Assembly: GCA_963575745.1 (NCBI GenBank)
Contig: CAUYUJ010020579.1
Span: 90,173-154,172 of the forward strand
Direction of reading: 5' to 3'
DNA length: 64,000 nucleotides
Source of the DNA: Prorocentrum cordatum
Taxonomy: Eukaryota; Sar; Dinophyceae; Prorocentrales; Prorocentraceae
A program made the position numbers and the translations under genes. The stretch's first letter is position 1; each line of letters opens with the position of its first letter. Below, piece by piece: positions 40,380-49,197 of this stretch. Below the pieces are notes generated by a model. That model was not told where the DNA came from, searched no databases, and worked only from the letters and a program-made list of their open reading frames with translations.

Positions 40380-42317
40380 TCATGGGGCTCTGCTGGAGTG
40401 CCATGGCGCCGTCTGCGGAGACTGCCCGTGCATCTGCGACAGCATCATGTGCGCAAACTGCTGCGTCAGAGGTTGCGGTGGAAGCTGCATCGGAGGCTGC
40501 AGCATCGGAGGCTGCTGCGTCGGAGGCTGCTGCGTCGGAGGCTGCTGCATCGGAGGCTGCGGTGCAAGCTGCTGCTGCTGCATCGGAGGCTGTTGCTGCG
40601 TCGCAGGCTGCTGATGCATCGGAGGCTGTTGCTGCATCTGCGGAGGCTGCCAGATCTGTGGAGGCTGTTGCTGCATCTGCGGAGGCTGCCAGATCTGTGG
40701 AGGCTGTTGCTGCATCGGAGGAGGCTGCCAGATCTGTGGAGGCTGTTGCTGCATCTGCGGAGGCTGCCAGATCTGTGGAGGCTGTTGCATGATCGGCGGC
40801 TGTTGCATCTGAGGCTGCTGCTGCATCGGAGGCTGTTGCTGCATCGGAGGCTGCTGCTGCATCGGAGGCTGCTGCTGCATCGGAGGCTGTTGCTGCATCG
40901 GGGGCTGTTGCTGCATCGGGGGCGGCTGCATCGCAGGCTGCTGATGCATCGGAGGCTGTTGCTGCATTTGCGCAGGCTCCCAGACCTGCATCGTCGGAGG
41001 CTGCCAGCTCTGTGGAGGCTGTTGCATGATCGGCGGCCGTTGCTGCATCGCAGGCTGCTGCATGTGCTGCTGCATCGGAGGCTGCTGCTGCAGCATCGGA
41101 GGCTGTTGCTGCATCGGAACATGCTGCGTCGGAGGCTGTTGCTGCATCGGGGGCTGCTGCTGCATCGCAGGCTGCTGCTGCATCGGCGCCTGCGAGCCGC
41201 TGCTGCTGCTGCTGCTTCCGCCGCCAGCGGCCGCAGCAGCCCCCACCTGGGGAGAGAGGGCCAAACAGGAGAGGGAGGATTAGGAGCGCCTCGATCAGGC
41301 GCTCCTCGATCAGGAACCCCTCGATCAGGGGCCCCATCGATCGGAACCCCCTCGATCAAGGGCCCCCCGCCCCGCTCGCGCCACCGTGAACAGAGTCTGC
41401 ACCACCTCCTCCCACCACTGCTGGCGCCCCTGGTCCTCCTTCAGCTGGCGCTCCTGGTCCCTCTTCAGCTGGGCCGCAGCGTTCTCGGCGGCGGAGGTCG
41501 CGTCCCAGCCGCGCGGCATCGGCAGGCGCGGGCGCCGGCGCGCTGCTGGTGCCTCTGGTTGCGCCGGCGCTGCTGGTGCCACTTGTTGCGCTGGTGCTGA
41601 TGGTGCGTCTGATTGCGCAGGTGCCGCTGGTGCCTCGTGTTTCGCTGGTTGTGCTGCTGGTGCGTCTTGTTGCGCTGGTGCAGCTGGTGCCTCTTGCTGC
41701 GCTGGGCGCGGAGGCCGCGGCTGCGTCGGCGGAGGCGGCGGCGGATAGGCACCGTCTCCATATATCGCGCGCTGGCGCGCGAACTTGTCCTGCTGGAACT
41801 GGCGCCGCTTCGACTGGTCGCCAGTCCGCCTCCGCTTCACGATGACCTGCGGCTGCCCCTGCTGGGGCGGCTGCTGCTGCTGCTGCTGCTGCTGGCGCCT
41901 CTGCTGATGGCGCCGCACGCGCGAGCGCAGGCAGCCAATGCCGAAGCAATTCCCGCCGCCCATGTAGCCATGCTCGCCGCAGATCCTGCACGGCCTGAAG
42001 CGCATGCCCATGCCAGCGGCGCGCTCCATGAGCAGGGCAACCAGCCGCCGCAGGCTGCCGTCATCGTCAGGATCGGCCCAATCCAGCAGCTCCTCCACGC
42101 CTGCTTCTGGGGGCGGCCTCTCGCCTCCGTCGCCTCCGTCGCCTTCGCCGCCAGCCCCTGCAGCAGGACACTGCGGCTGGCCGCCGCCTGCCACGTCGAG
42201 CCCAGGCTGCCCGGCCGCCTTTCGTGTTTTTTTGTGGTGGGGGGGGAACGAACTTTCGTTTTCCTGTGTGTTTGAGGCCCCGAGTTTTTTTGCAAAACCA
42301 TGGGGTCTCAAAGCCAA
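40380..42317 (-). CDS. Gln/Pro/Met-rich protein with Cys motif, two exons
   Basis: The frame is open from 42,317 but the first ATG is at 42,029; residues before it (VEELLDWADPDDDGSLRRLV) look coding, so a 5' exon is probably missing. The exon to 41,385 holds FRPCRICGEHGYMGGGNCFG then IGC, a possible zinc-binding Cys cluster, a Gln run, and repeated APAAPAQQ units. An intron (41,384-41,247, 138 nt, GT or GC donor, CCCCAG|GTG acceptor) contains a cluster of family-E hairpins. The second exon (41,246-40,380, 289 codons including stop) is almost wholly PPMQQQ and PPQIWQPP units. Such Gln/Pro-rich tails occur in transcription and RNA-binding cofactors; function unknown. Confidence 0.5.
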
Positions 42318-42901
42318 CGAAGATATATGATTCTAATCACTATAATATTCCTCATTTTAAGAGGCGGAGCCGGCGTGGCGGGCGAAAAAAACAACTCCCC
42401 CTTCCCCCCCCGCCTCCCTCCTATCCTCCCCGCCCGCCGTGGACGCGAGGGCGGCGAGCACCAGCGCCAGCGCGCGTGGCGGCGTCATGGCGCCGCGCGA
42501 GCCTTCCGCGCGAGGGCCGCGCGGGGGGTGGGGCCAGGGGCGCGCTCGCGGGGGCTGAAAGCCACCGCGCGCGGCGACCCCGCCCCGTCGGGAAGCGCGA
42601 CGCGGGGCCCCTCGATCAGGGGCCCCAGATCGGGCGAGAGGAGCTGGCGGAGGAGGAGGATGGATGAGATGAGGAGGGGCCCCTCGATCAGGGGCCCCAG
42701 GGGATGGATGAGAGGAGGAGGGGCCCCTCGGTCAGGGGCCCCGGCGTCGGGGAAGATGAGGGGGGATAACGGCGGAGGGCGAAGATGACGTGGAGGCATT
42801 TTTGGTGCATTGCAATTCCGCGCGCACGAATGCTTCGCGGCCCCTACTTCAAACGAGCCCCTCGACGAGAGGAGCCCCGTTGGCTCATCCTACACGACGC
42901 G

Positions 42902-44237
42902 CTACGGCGCCCACGCAAGGTGGGACCTCGCATACTCCCACGCGTCCTCGAACAGGAGCGTGCCGTCGTTCAGCTGCTGCCTTGCGTCTTCCCCGACCTC
43001 TTTCATCTCCTCCTTTGAACTCGTACAATTCTCGCCGCCGGTGGAGAATATTTGCGACCCGCCGCCAGCCAGGCGCAGGGCGACGCTGTGCGAATTCTTG
43101 TAGTACATCGATGGGCCGATCTCCTGCGCATGGAAATCGAACGCGGCCGCTGCTGGCCTCTTCCTGGCCGCTGCTGGCCTCCTCATGGCCGCCGCCGCGG
43201 CCCCCTTTGGAGCGCCGCGCTCGTCTGCGGTCGCGGTGGCGACGGCGGCTTCCTCCTCGGCGCTGGTCATGCTCGGCTTTTTCTTCACGGCGCCCTTCTC
43301 GACGATGGCGGGCTGCTCCGCGGCCGCTGGCTTCTTGGAGATTTTTCCTGCGGGCTTCCCCCTCTTAGGCAACCCTTCCTCCCAGGCGGCGTACGTGACA
43401 TTCGTCACCTCGGTCTCGATCGGCCCGGCGGCGCCGCGCGCCGCGCAGAACCCTTTCGGCCCTGGCGCGAGCGGCAAAGCCGTCTCGGTGCCGTCGTCAC
43501 TCAGGAACTTCAATTCCATGGTCGCGTAGTCGATGGTAATGATCTCCTGGGGCCTGGCGGCCTCGCTGCCCGCGAGCTCCTGCTGCGACGACTCCTGCTC
43601 GGCAGCTCCTGCGGCGGCCTCGCCGTCGCGCGGCGCGTCCTGGGGGGCGAGCGGACGAGAGAACAAGAGGAGAGGTGTGGGAGCACGAGAGGGGCGAGTC
43701 CTGGGACGCCACGATCAACTCGGGCGACTCCAAGTCCATCACCGCCGAGGATTTCTTCGGCGTGGCCATCCCGTATAACCCTGCGACGCTCCTGCGTTTC
43801 TTCGCGGGCGACCGCGGCCCCGCGGCGGCCGTGGTCGGCCCTGGCGCCGCGGCGGTCGGGCTCGGCCCTTGCGCAGCGGCGGTCGGGCTCGAGCCCTGGT
43901 CGCGCATGGCCGCGATCACCGCAGCCATGGCTGGCGAAACCTTCTTGACGTCCTTGCTGCGGTGCGCCGCGCAGTAGCTCAGCCCGTTCTTCATCGCAAT
44001 GGCCCAACTGGTCAGTTCGGTTGCGGACTTCTCTGGGGCGTACTTCTTGGCTTGCTTGGCCAAGTCGGGGTGCCCCAGGCGAGTCGTGACCGCGGCGCAC
44101 TCGACGAGGAAATCCCTGTACTCTGCAATCGTCTGCTCGATCTCGGCGCTGCCCTTGAAACGAACAATGTCCAAGCTGTACTTCTTGCACAGGGCAGAAA
44201 GGAAATCCTGGTCTGCCTCGCACTTGCGCCTCGACAT
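42902..44237 (-). CDS. RRPAA-tail family protein 3, two exons
   Basis: Exon 1 runs from the ATG at 44,237 to 43,701 (179 codons) and exon 2 from 43,639 to 42,902 (246 codons with stop). The 61-nt intron has a GA donor: CCCAG|GACTCG and CCCCAG|GACGCG, so CAG|GAC is repeated at both ends and the frame joins as IVASQ-DAPRDGE. Total 424 residues. The front is helical (KKYSLDIVRFKGSAEIEQTI). The middle is Ala/Pro-rich, then come KKPAAAEQPAIVEKGAVKKK and MRRPAAARKRPAAAA, and a tail domain with MYYKNSHSVALRLAGGGSQI and a final DAWEYARSHL helix. The same layout is seen at 20.4-21.7 and 59.2-61.2 kb. Function unknown. Confidence 0.65.
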
Positions 44238-44329
44238 GTCGGGGCGCGGAGGCTCTCGCGGAAAGGCGGGGGGCGGGGGCGCGACGCGACTTGAGCGGGG
44301 CGACTGCGTGGGCGAGCCCCGAGTTCATC

Positions 44330-44495
44330 GTTAATCAAGGAACAGACGCCCCTTAATTAAGGAACGCGCGACGCTATTTAAGGCGTACGAAAACGCTATT
44401 TAGCGAGCCTTATTTAGTTAAATCCTTAATTGCCGTGGACGACGCTAATTAGCGCATCGGGCGCTAATTAGACCTAGGAATTAAATAGAGGAGAA
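44330..44495. other. AT-rich segment with TTAATTAA words, mirror of 34.3 kb
   Basis: Contains CCTTAATTAAGG, ACGCTATTTAAGGCG, CGCTATTTAGCG, ACGCTAATTAGCG and GGCGCTAATTAG. The last words match those at 34,280-34,340. It lies between the start of RRPAA-tail gene 3 and satellite S3. Confidence 0.8.
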
Positions 44496-44504
44496 AAGAA
44501 CTTC

Positions 44505-45255
44505 ATGGCCCCCCGGGGCCCGTTTTGTGAGGATGTCTCAGGCGAGGGCGCCGGTTTGGGATTCGTCACCGGATCCAGCGGATCCAGCGGATCCGTCCGG
44601 AAACGGTGCCGGAGGCCGCTCTGGGCTCCTCTGGGCATCCCCCCCGGGGCCCGTTTTGTGAGGATGTCTCAGGCGAGGGCGCCGGTTTGGGATTCGTCAC
44701 CGGATCCAGCGGATCCAGCGGATCCGTCCGGAAACGGTGCCGGAGGCCGCTCTGGGCTCGTGCTGCGGGGGGTGAGGATGACGTGAGTCCGCCCGCCGGA
44801 TCTGTCCGGAAACGGTGCCGGAGGCCGCTCTGGGCTCCTGTGGGCACCTCCCCCGGGGCCCGTTTTGTGAGGATGTCTCAAGCGAGGGCGCCGGTTTGGG
44901 ATTCGTCCGCGGATCCGCCGGATCCGCCGGATCTGTCCGGAAACGGTGCCGGAGGCCGCTCTGGGCTCCTGTGGGCACCTCCCCCGGGGCCCGTTTTGTG
45001 GGGATGTCTCAAGCGAGGGCGCCGGTTTGGGATTCGTCCGCGGATCCGCCGGATCTGTCCGGAAACGGTGCCGGAGGCCGCTCTGGGCTCCTGTGGGCAC
45101 CTCCCCCGGGGCCCGTTTTGTGGGGATGTCTCAAGCGAGGGCGCCGGTTTGGGATTCGTCCGCGGATCCGCCGGATCTGTCCGGAAACGGTGCCGGAGGC
45201 CGCTCTCGGCTCCTGTGGGCACCTCCCCCGGGGCCCGTTTTGTGGGGATGTCTCA
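44505..45255. repeat. Satellite S3: about six units of 122-131 bp
   Basis: GTTTTG words fall at 44,522, 44,653, 44,862, 44,993, 45,115 and 45,237. Units are 131 or 122 bp, and the 9-bp difference equals one GGATCCRSC nonamer. The larger 209-bp step contains an inserted GTGCTGCGGGGGGTGAGGAT segment. Later units differ from earlier ones by shared point changes, so the array grew in at least two rounds. Confidence 0.95.
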
Positions 45256-45269
45256 CTTGGCGCGCGCCT

Positions 45270-45605
45270 GGGTTTGAGCAGTTAGAACTTGAGTTATAAC
45301 CCAGACATGTCAGCATATAACATCAACAACCCAACGTATAAGTCCAACACGTACGCCCATGTAAGATACAACTGTCCAGAAACTTACATCTTTCATCGCC
45401 ACATATAAGCCCACATGTTCACATACCGTAGCTGGAACACAAGTGAGATATACATACCGTTAACCTACATGCGACTTTGCACCAACAGACATACAACTCG
45501 TTGTAGCACATACAACAATTACGACAAGTTACAAACAGTTACTAAATACATACGAACACATACAAAATAGTTAGAAACAGTTACGAAATAGTTGCCACAA
45601 CCTCC
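45270..45605. other. AT-rich boundary region
   Basis: Rich in ACATACAAC, GTTAGAAACAGTTA and TATAAC words, with no gene recognised. Similar words occur at 17,600-17,700, 33,905-34,080 and 63,790-64,000, that is next to each satellite and at the right end of the window. Confidence 0.7.
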
Positions 45606-46731
45606 AAAATGGCCCAAGACCTTCTAGGTGGCCTTCAAGCGAGGAGGAGAAGGAGGAGGAAAAGAAAGAGAGGGGGGAGGGGGACCAGGAGGAGAGGGGG
45701 GAGGGGGACCAGGAGGAAGGAGGACGGAGAAGGAGGAGGAAGAGAAGGAGGAGGAGGAGGAGGCGACAGGAGGCTGCCCACCGTTGTCTCATGTCTCACG
45801 TTGCCCTCCCCCGAAAGACGGCCCCATGAGGCTCAGGAATCCGCGCAAGGCCCCAGGGGGCCATCGGGGATCAGGGGGCCTCGTCGACCGCCGCGTGTTG
45901 GCTCCGCCTCGCGCGGCCCGCGCGGGCGGCCCGGGCGCGGGCGCTGCGATATTGCAGCGGTGCAGGCCCGATTTCTTCGAGTGGGAGGGTGGGAGAGAAG
46001 GAAGGAGCACCTGTGGACAGGAGGGGCGATCTGAAAACTAACCCCACAAGCCAAGTTACAACCCCCCAACCCTCCCCCCAGCCTCGAACCGCTCCCACGC
46101 GGTAGGAGTTGTTATCCCTGGCCACGTTTCGGAAAGGATGTAATTCAAACAGATCGCCCCCCCTTTCGCTCATCATATCAATAATATGTGGGGGCAAATT
46201 GCCGAAACATGGGAGGAAGCCATCTTGGGTTCGGTCGTGTGCTCGATCCTCAGCTACCTATCAGATCCTACTAGCTTTCTTATCTTACTGCTCCTCCTCA
46301 TCATCCTCCGCCCCTTGGCGTTTCGCAATCCTCCTCCGCTCCCTGCCGCTCGCAAAGTTCAGTGCCCTTCCCCCTGCCCCCCTTCCTCCTCCCTCCTGTT
46401 CCCCCCTCTCTCCATCCACTTCTCATGTCTCTTCTGATCGTTCTCACTTCCATTTCAGCTGCAGTCGCGTCCTCCATAAGATCCTCCTCCCGCCTCCTCC
46501 TTGTCCTCATCATCCTCCTCCTCGCGCTTCTACCCCTGTCAGCTCAGCGAGGTTCAGAACAATATCGGAATGAGGGGTTTCCGCTCACGCGAATTCATTT
46601 AAAAACGTGTGTTTATTATGATGGGATGCCCTTTCCAGCTTGGACCCGCCAGCGTGTAATTCGTTTCTTTGTGGGTCTATGTTCACTGGGCATGTGTGCT
46701 CGTGCTCCCGATCTGCGTTATCGTGGGCACA
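45606..46731. other. No firm gene; GGA and TCC tracts
   Basis: GGA tract at 45,640-45,770 and TCC tract at 46,285-46,520. Short plus-strand segments such as MWGQIAETWEEAILGSVVCS (46,186) and HLKTCVYYDGMPFPAWTRQR (46,600-46,660) look protein-like and may be exons of a degraded plus-strand gene, but I cannot join them. Confidence 0.4.
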
Positions 46732-46753
46732 TCCGTAACCATTTTGGCTCCAG
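46732..46753 (+). other. Relict spliced leader, 20 of 22 bases
   Basis: TCCGTAACCATTTTGGCTCC then AG differs from the dinoflagellate leader at two positions only (G to A at the seventh, A to C at the twentieth). It is 50 bp upstream of the ATG at 46,803. This marks the downstream gene as a reinserted copy of a trans-spliced mRNA. Confidence 0.8.
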
Positions 46754-46802
46754 CGGGTTTCGCTTGCGAGGTGCTGCGCGCGCCCGACACGTCGCCTCCG
46801 CG

Positions 46803-47543
46803 ATGGTGCTGAGCGCGCCCACGGCATCGCAGCTGCCTGTGCAGGGGCCGCGCGCGCCTCCCGGGCTCGAGGCACCTGCAGGGGCGCACGAGGCGGAGAC
46901 GTTCGACGCCTTCGCTTGGCCATCGGTTCAGCAGTCTGCCGCCGATGCGATCGAGGAGTCGGAGCACGAGGACGCCGACGACATCGTCTTGCGAGCGGTT
47001 CCGCATTTCTCCGCGTCGAGCGGAGGCGCGAGCTACTGCGGCCTCGCGCGGATCGGCCCCGTCCCCATGGTCGGCAACCTGACCATTCAGGACAAGACGG
47101 CTATCCGACAGATGTTCGGCTGCAGAGCGTCGTTCAGGGCGCGCCGACATGGTCATCGCTCGCTCACGGTCGTCGGCCCGCAGAGCATGGTGCAGTTGGC
47201 TTGGGAATTCGCTCGGGATCGTGTCCGCCTCGAAGCAGCAACGCGCTCGTGTGCGGGGTCCCGCTTTGTGGAGGCGGAGTGCAGGTTAGAGGATAGCGGC
47301 GTCGTTGCAGCAGCAGGCGTGCAACACCTTGAGGGAGTCTGTTTGGTGCGCCCAACGCTAGGGCCCGAGAAGATCCTTGGCGACAGATTCCAGCCAGCCT
47401 ACGTGTACGTTCGCGCCGACGCTTATGCGGGCATAACGCCTGCATCTTGCGAGCACGGTCGCACGTGTAATGTCTGTCTCTTGCGCAGCACTAGTGCAGC
47501 CTGTGCCGATGTTGGAGACACGCGCGCACCCCTGGCCTCCTGA
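46803..47543 (+). CDS. Intronless retroposed gene, unknown protein with KH-like segment
   Basis: ATG at 46,803, stop at 47,541-47,543, 246 residues, no introns. The first 80 residues are disordered and acidic. Residues about 80-160 contain GNLTIQDKTAIRQMFGCRAS and GHRSLTVVGPQSMVQLAWEF, which recall a KH-type RNA-binding fold (strand, helix, helix with a GxxG-like turn); I rate this as tentative. The C-terminal third has Val/Arg-rich strands and a Cys-rich end (CEHGRTCNVCLLRST). The relict leader 50 bp upstream and the lack of introns indicate retroposition. A GA microsatellite follows. Confidence 0.55.
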   Translation: MVLSAPTASQLPVQGPRAPPGLEAPAGAHEAETFDAFAWPSVQQSAADAIEESEHEDADDIVLRAVPHFSASSGGASYCGLARIGPVPMVGNLTIQDKTAIRQMFGCRASFRARRHGHRSLTVVGPQSMVQLAWEFARDRVRLEAATRSCAGSRFVEAECRLEDSGVVAAAGVQHLEGVCLVRPTLGPEKILGDRFQPAYVYVRADAYAGITPASCEHGRTCNVCLLRSTSAACADVGDTRAPLAS

Positions 47544-47564
47544 AGAAGTGCGGGGGCGGGGCAG

Positions 47565-47815
47565 AAAGAGAGAGAGAGAGAGAGTAAGAGAGAGACAGAG
47601 AGAGAGAGGTAATGATATGGAGCTGCACGATGCATACCTGCGTTTCAAGTTCACACGGCGTTCTTGCCTGAATTGCAAACGCATGGGGACCTGTTTTTCA
47701 ACGGTGGGCTGTTCGCAGCCCTGGAGCACTTTCTTTGGGGAAGGAGTGGGGAGAGCGAAAGAAAGTGAGTAAGCGAGAGAGAGGGAGAGAGAGAGAGAGG
47801 GAGAGCGTGCTTGGG
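47565..47815. repeat. GA microsatellite blocks
   Basis: GA runs at 47,567-47,612 and 47,765-47,812 on either side of a short unique segment. Confidence 0.9.
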
Positions 47816-48359
47816 ACGGGGGTGCCTTAGTCTAGCTGACGCGTCCTGTCTTTACCCATGGCGCGTCCTCCTTCCCCAGCCCTCATTCCCCTGGTGATTA
47901 TACTTCTCTTCGCCCCCCTCGCCCTGCGTCCTCTTGCACTCGTTGGAGTTTCCTCGCGGCCCCCTCGGGCCTTCTCGAGCCTACTCGCCAGGTGCACGCA
48001 AGAGGCCCATCGAAAGCTCTCAGAGTTCCCTGCGTGGGCTGCAGTCGAACTCAGAGTACGTAGCGTTGGCTCAGTTGGGACCTCTTCAGCCCCTCTCGTG
48101 GCTAGCTTGCGCTAGCTTGCTTTCGGGTTCGCAATGCGAGGCCTCGCTCAGGGGCCGCCTCAGTCCCGCCTGAGATCAGGCCAGCCCCGAAAGAGGCCTT
48201 AGAAGCCCGAAGCGAGCCCCCCCAATAGGGCTCCAAGCAGACCAGCTGGCATCACTATTTTGTTTCTGCGTTGCGTTGGGGCTCCCCTGGGGAGGAGGGT
48301 GGCGCGCCTGGATCTCGCCTGAAAGCCACCTGCGGTCGACTTGGAGCTCTCCGAGGGAA

Positions 48360-48631
48360 GACGGACCAGGAGGAGGAGGAAAAGTAGGAGTAGGAGGAGG
48401 AGGAGGTGGAGGAGGAGGCGGAGTACGAGGAGGAGGAGCACGAGGAGGAGGAGGAGGAGGAGTACGAGGAGGAGGAGTACGAGAAGGAGGAGGAGGAGGA
48501 GGAGGAGGAGGAGGAAGAGGAGAACGACGATGGTGGAAGAGGAGGAAGACGAGGAAGAGGAGGAGGAAGAATGGGAGCCTCTGGATGGGGAAGCGCAAAG
48601 CGTTCACCATTCTAGCCTTCTCTCTCACACA

Positions 48632-48688
<57 letters not shown>

Positions 48689-48715
48689 CTCTCTTGCTAT
48701 CTCTCTCTTTTTTTG

Positions 48716-48767
<52 letters not shown>

Positions 48768-48790
48768 GCCCTCTCTCTCTCTCTCTCGCT
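48360..48790. repeat. GGA tract then two CT runs
   Basis: GGA/GTA-rich at 48,365-48,575, then CT dinucleotides at 48,629-48,683 and 48,716-48,788. Long frames across it encode poly-Glu, poly-Arg or Ser/Leu repeats and are not genes. Confidence 0.9.
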
Positions 48791-49005
48791 GCCCCGCCAC
48801 CCCGGGCGCCCCGCAGGCCAGCCCATGGCAGATGGGGCGATCGTCGGCCGCGACTCGGCGATCAAGAGACGCAGGCGACCTCTGCTCGCTGCGTCGCCCT
48901 CCTCGTCGATTTCGGCACTGGCATCGGTGCTGGTCGGACATGTCGGAGCCGACGGCGGAGAGTTCGTAGACGACGACGAGGATCAGGTCTCCCAAATGAG
49001 GCCAC

Positions 49006-49180
49006 AGTAGATTGGGTCGGAGGATCGCACCGCATCGCGATGAATCGGCGATGCTGCGACGCGATGCGGGGCCCGATTTCTCCAACGCTGACTGCGACGA
49101 TGACTCGACGAATCGACGACGTTGCCGACGCATCGGCGGTGCATCTGCCACGCGGCAGCCATCCTCCGACCCCATCTACT
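49006..49180. mobile_element. MITE-like foldback element, copy 1
   Basis: Terminal arms AGTAGATTGGGTCGGAGGAT (49,006-49,025) and the reverse complement of AGTAGATGGGGTCGGAGGAT (49,161-49,180) match at 19 of 20. The interior includes CGATGCGGGGCCCGATTTCT. The element at 62,461-62,581 shares the TGATTGGGTCGGAGG arm and the GATGCGGGG-TTTGATTTTCT interior. Both lie directly upstream of plus-strand coding exons. Confidence 0.7.
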
Positions 49181-49197
49181 CAGACCCCAGTTGGACT

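Larger units (their letters stand above)
34519..42742 (-). repeat. Dispersed hairpin family E (GGGGCCCC arms)
   Basis: Perfect or near-perfect inverted repeats with arms GGGGCCCCT/AGGGGCCCC and a 5-nt loop. Copies: 34,519-34,540 (loop GT, 10-bp arms), 36,821-36,842, 36,879-36,901 (loop CGGGC), 38,886-38,908 (CGGCC), 42,604-42,626 (CGATC), 42,676-42,698 (CGATC), 42,720-42,742 (CGGTC), and a cluster at 41,285-41,370 inside an intron. The CGNNC loops all have the same orientation relative to the minus-strand genes. A variant copy lies at 35,864-35,889 inside a coding region. Confidence 0.9.

Noticed and set aside
39967-41600. Several 400- to 460-codon frames on both strands over the Gln/Met repeat and GAC microsatellite
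   Set aside because: Stop codons are absent in several frames because of the repeat composition. Only the PPMQQQ frame joins in phase to an exon with a splice junction.
48057-48077. Partial leader-like ACGTAGCGTTGGCTCAG
   Set aside because: It lacks the CATT core and no coding frame starts downstream within 200 bp.
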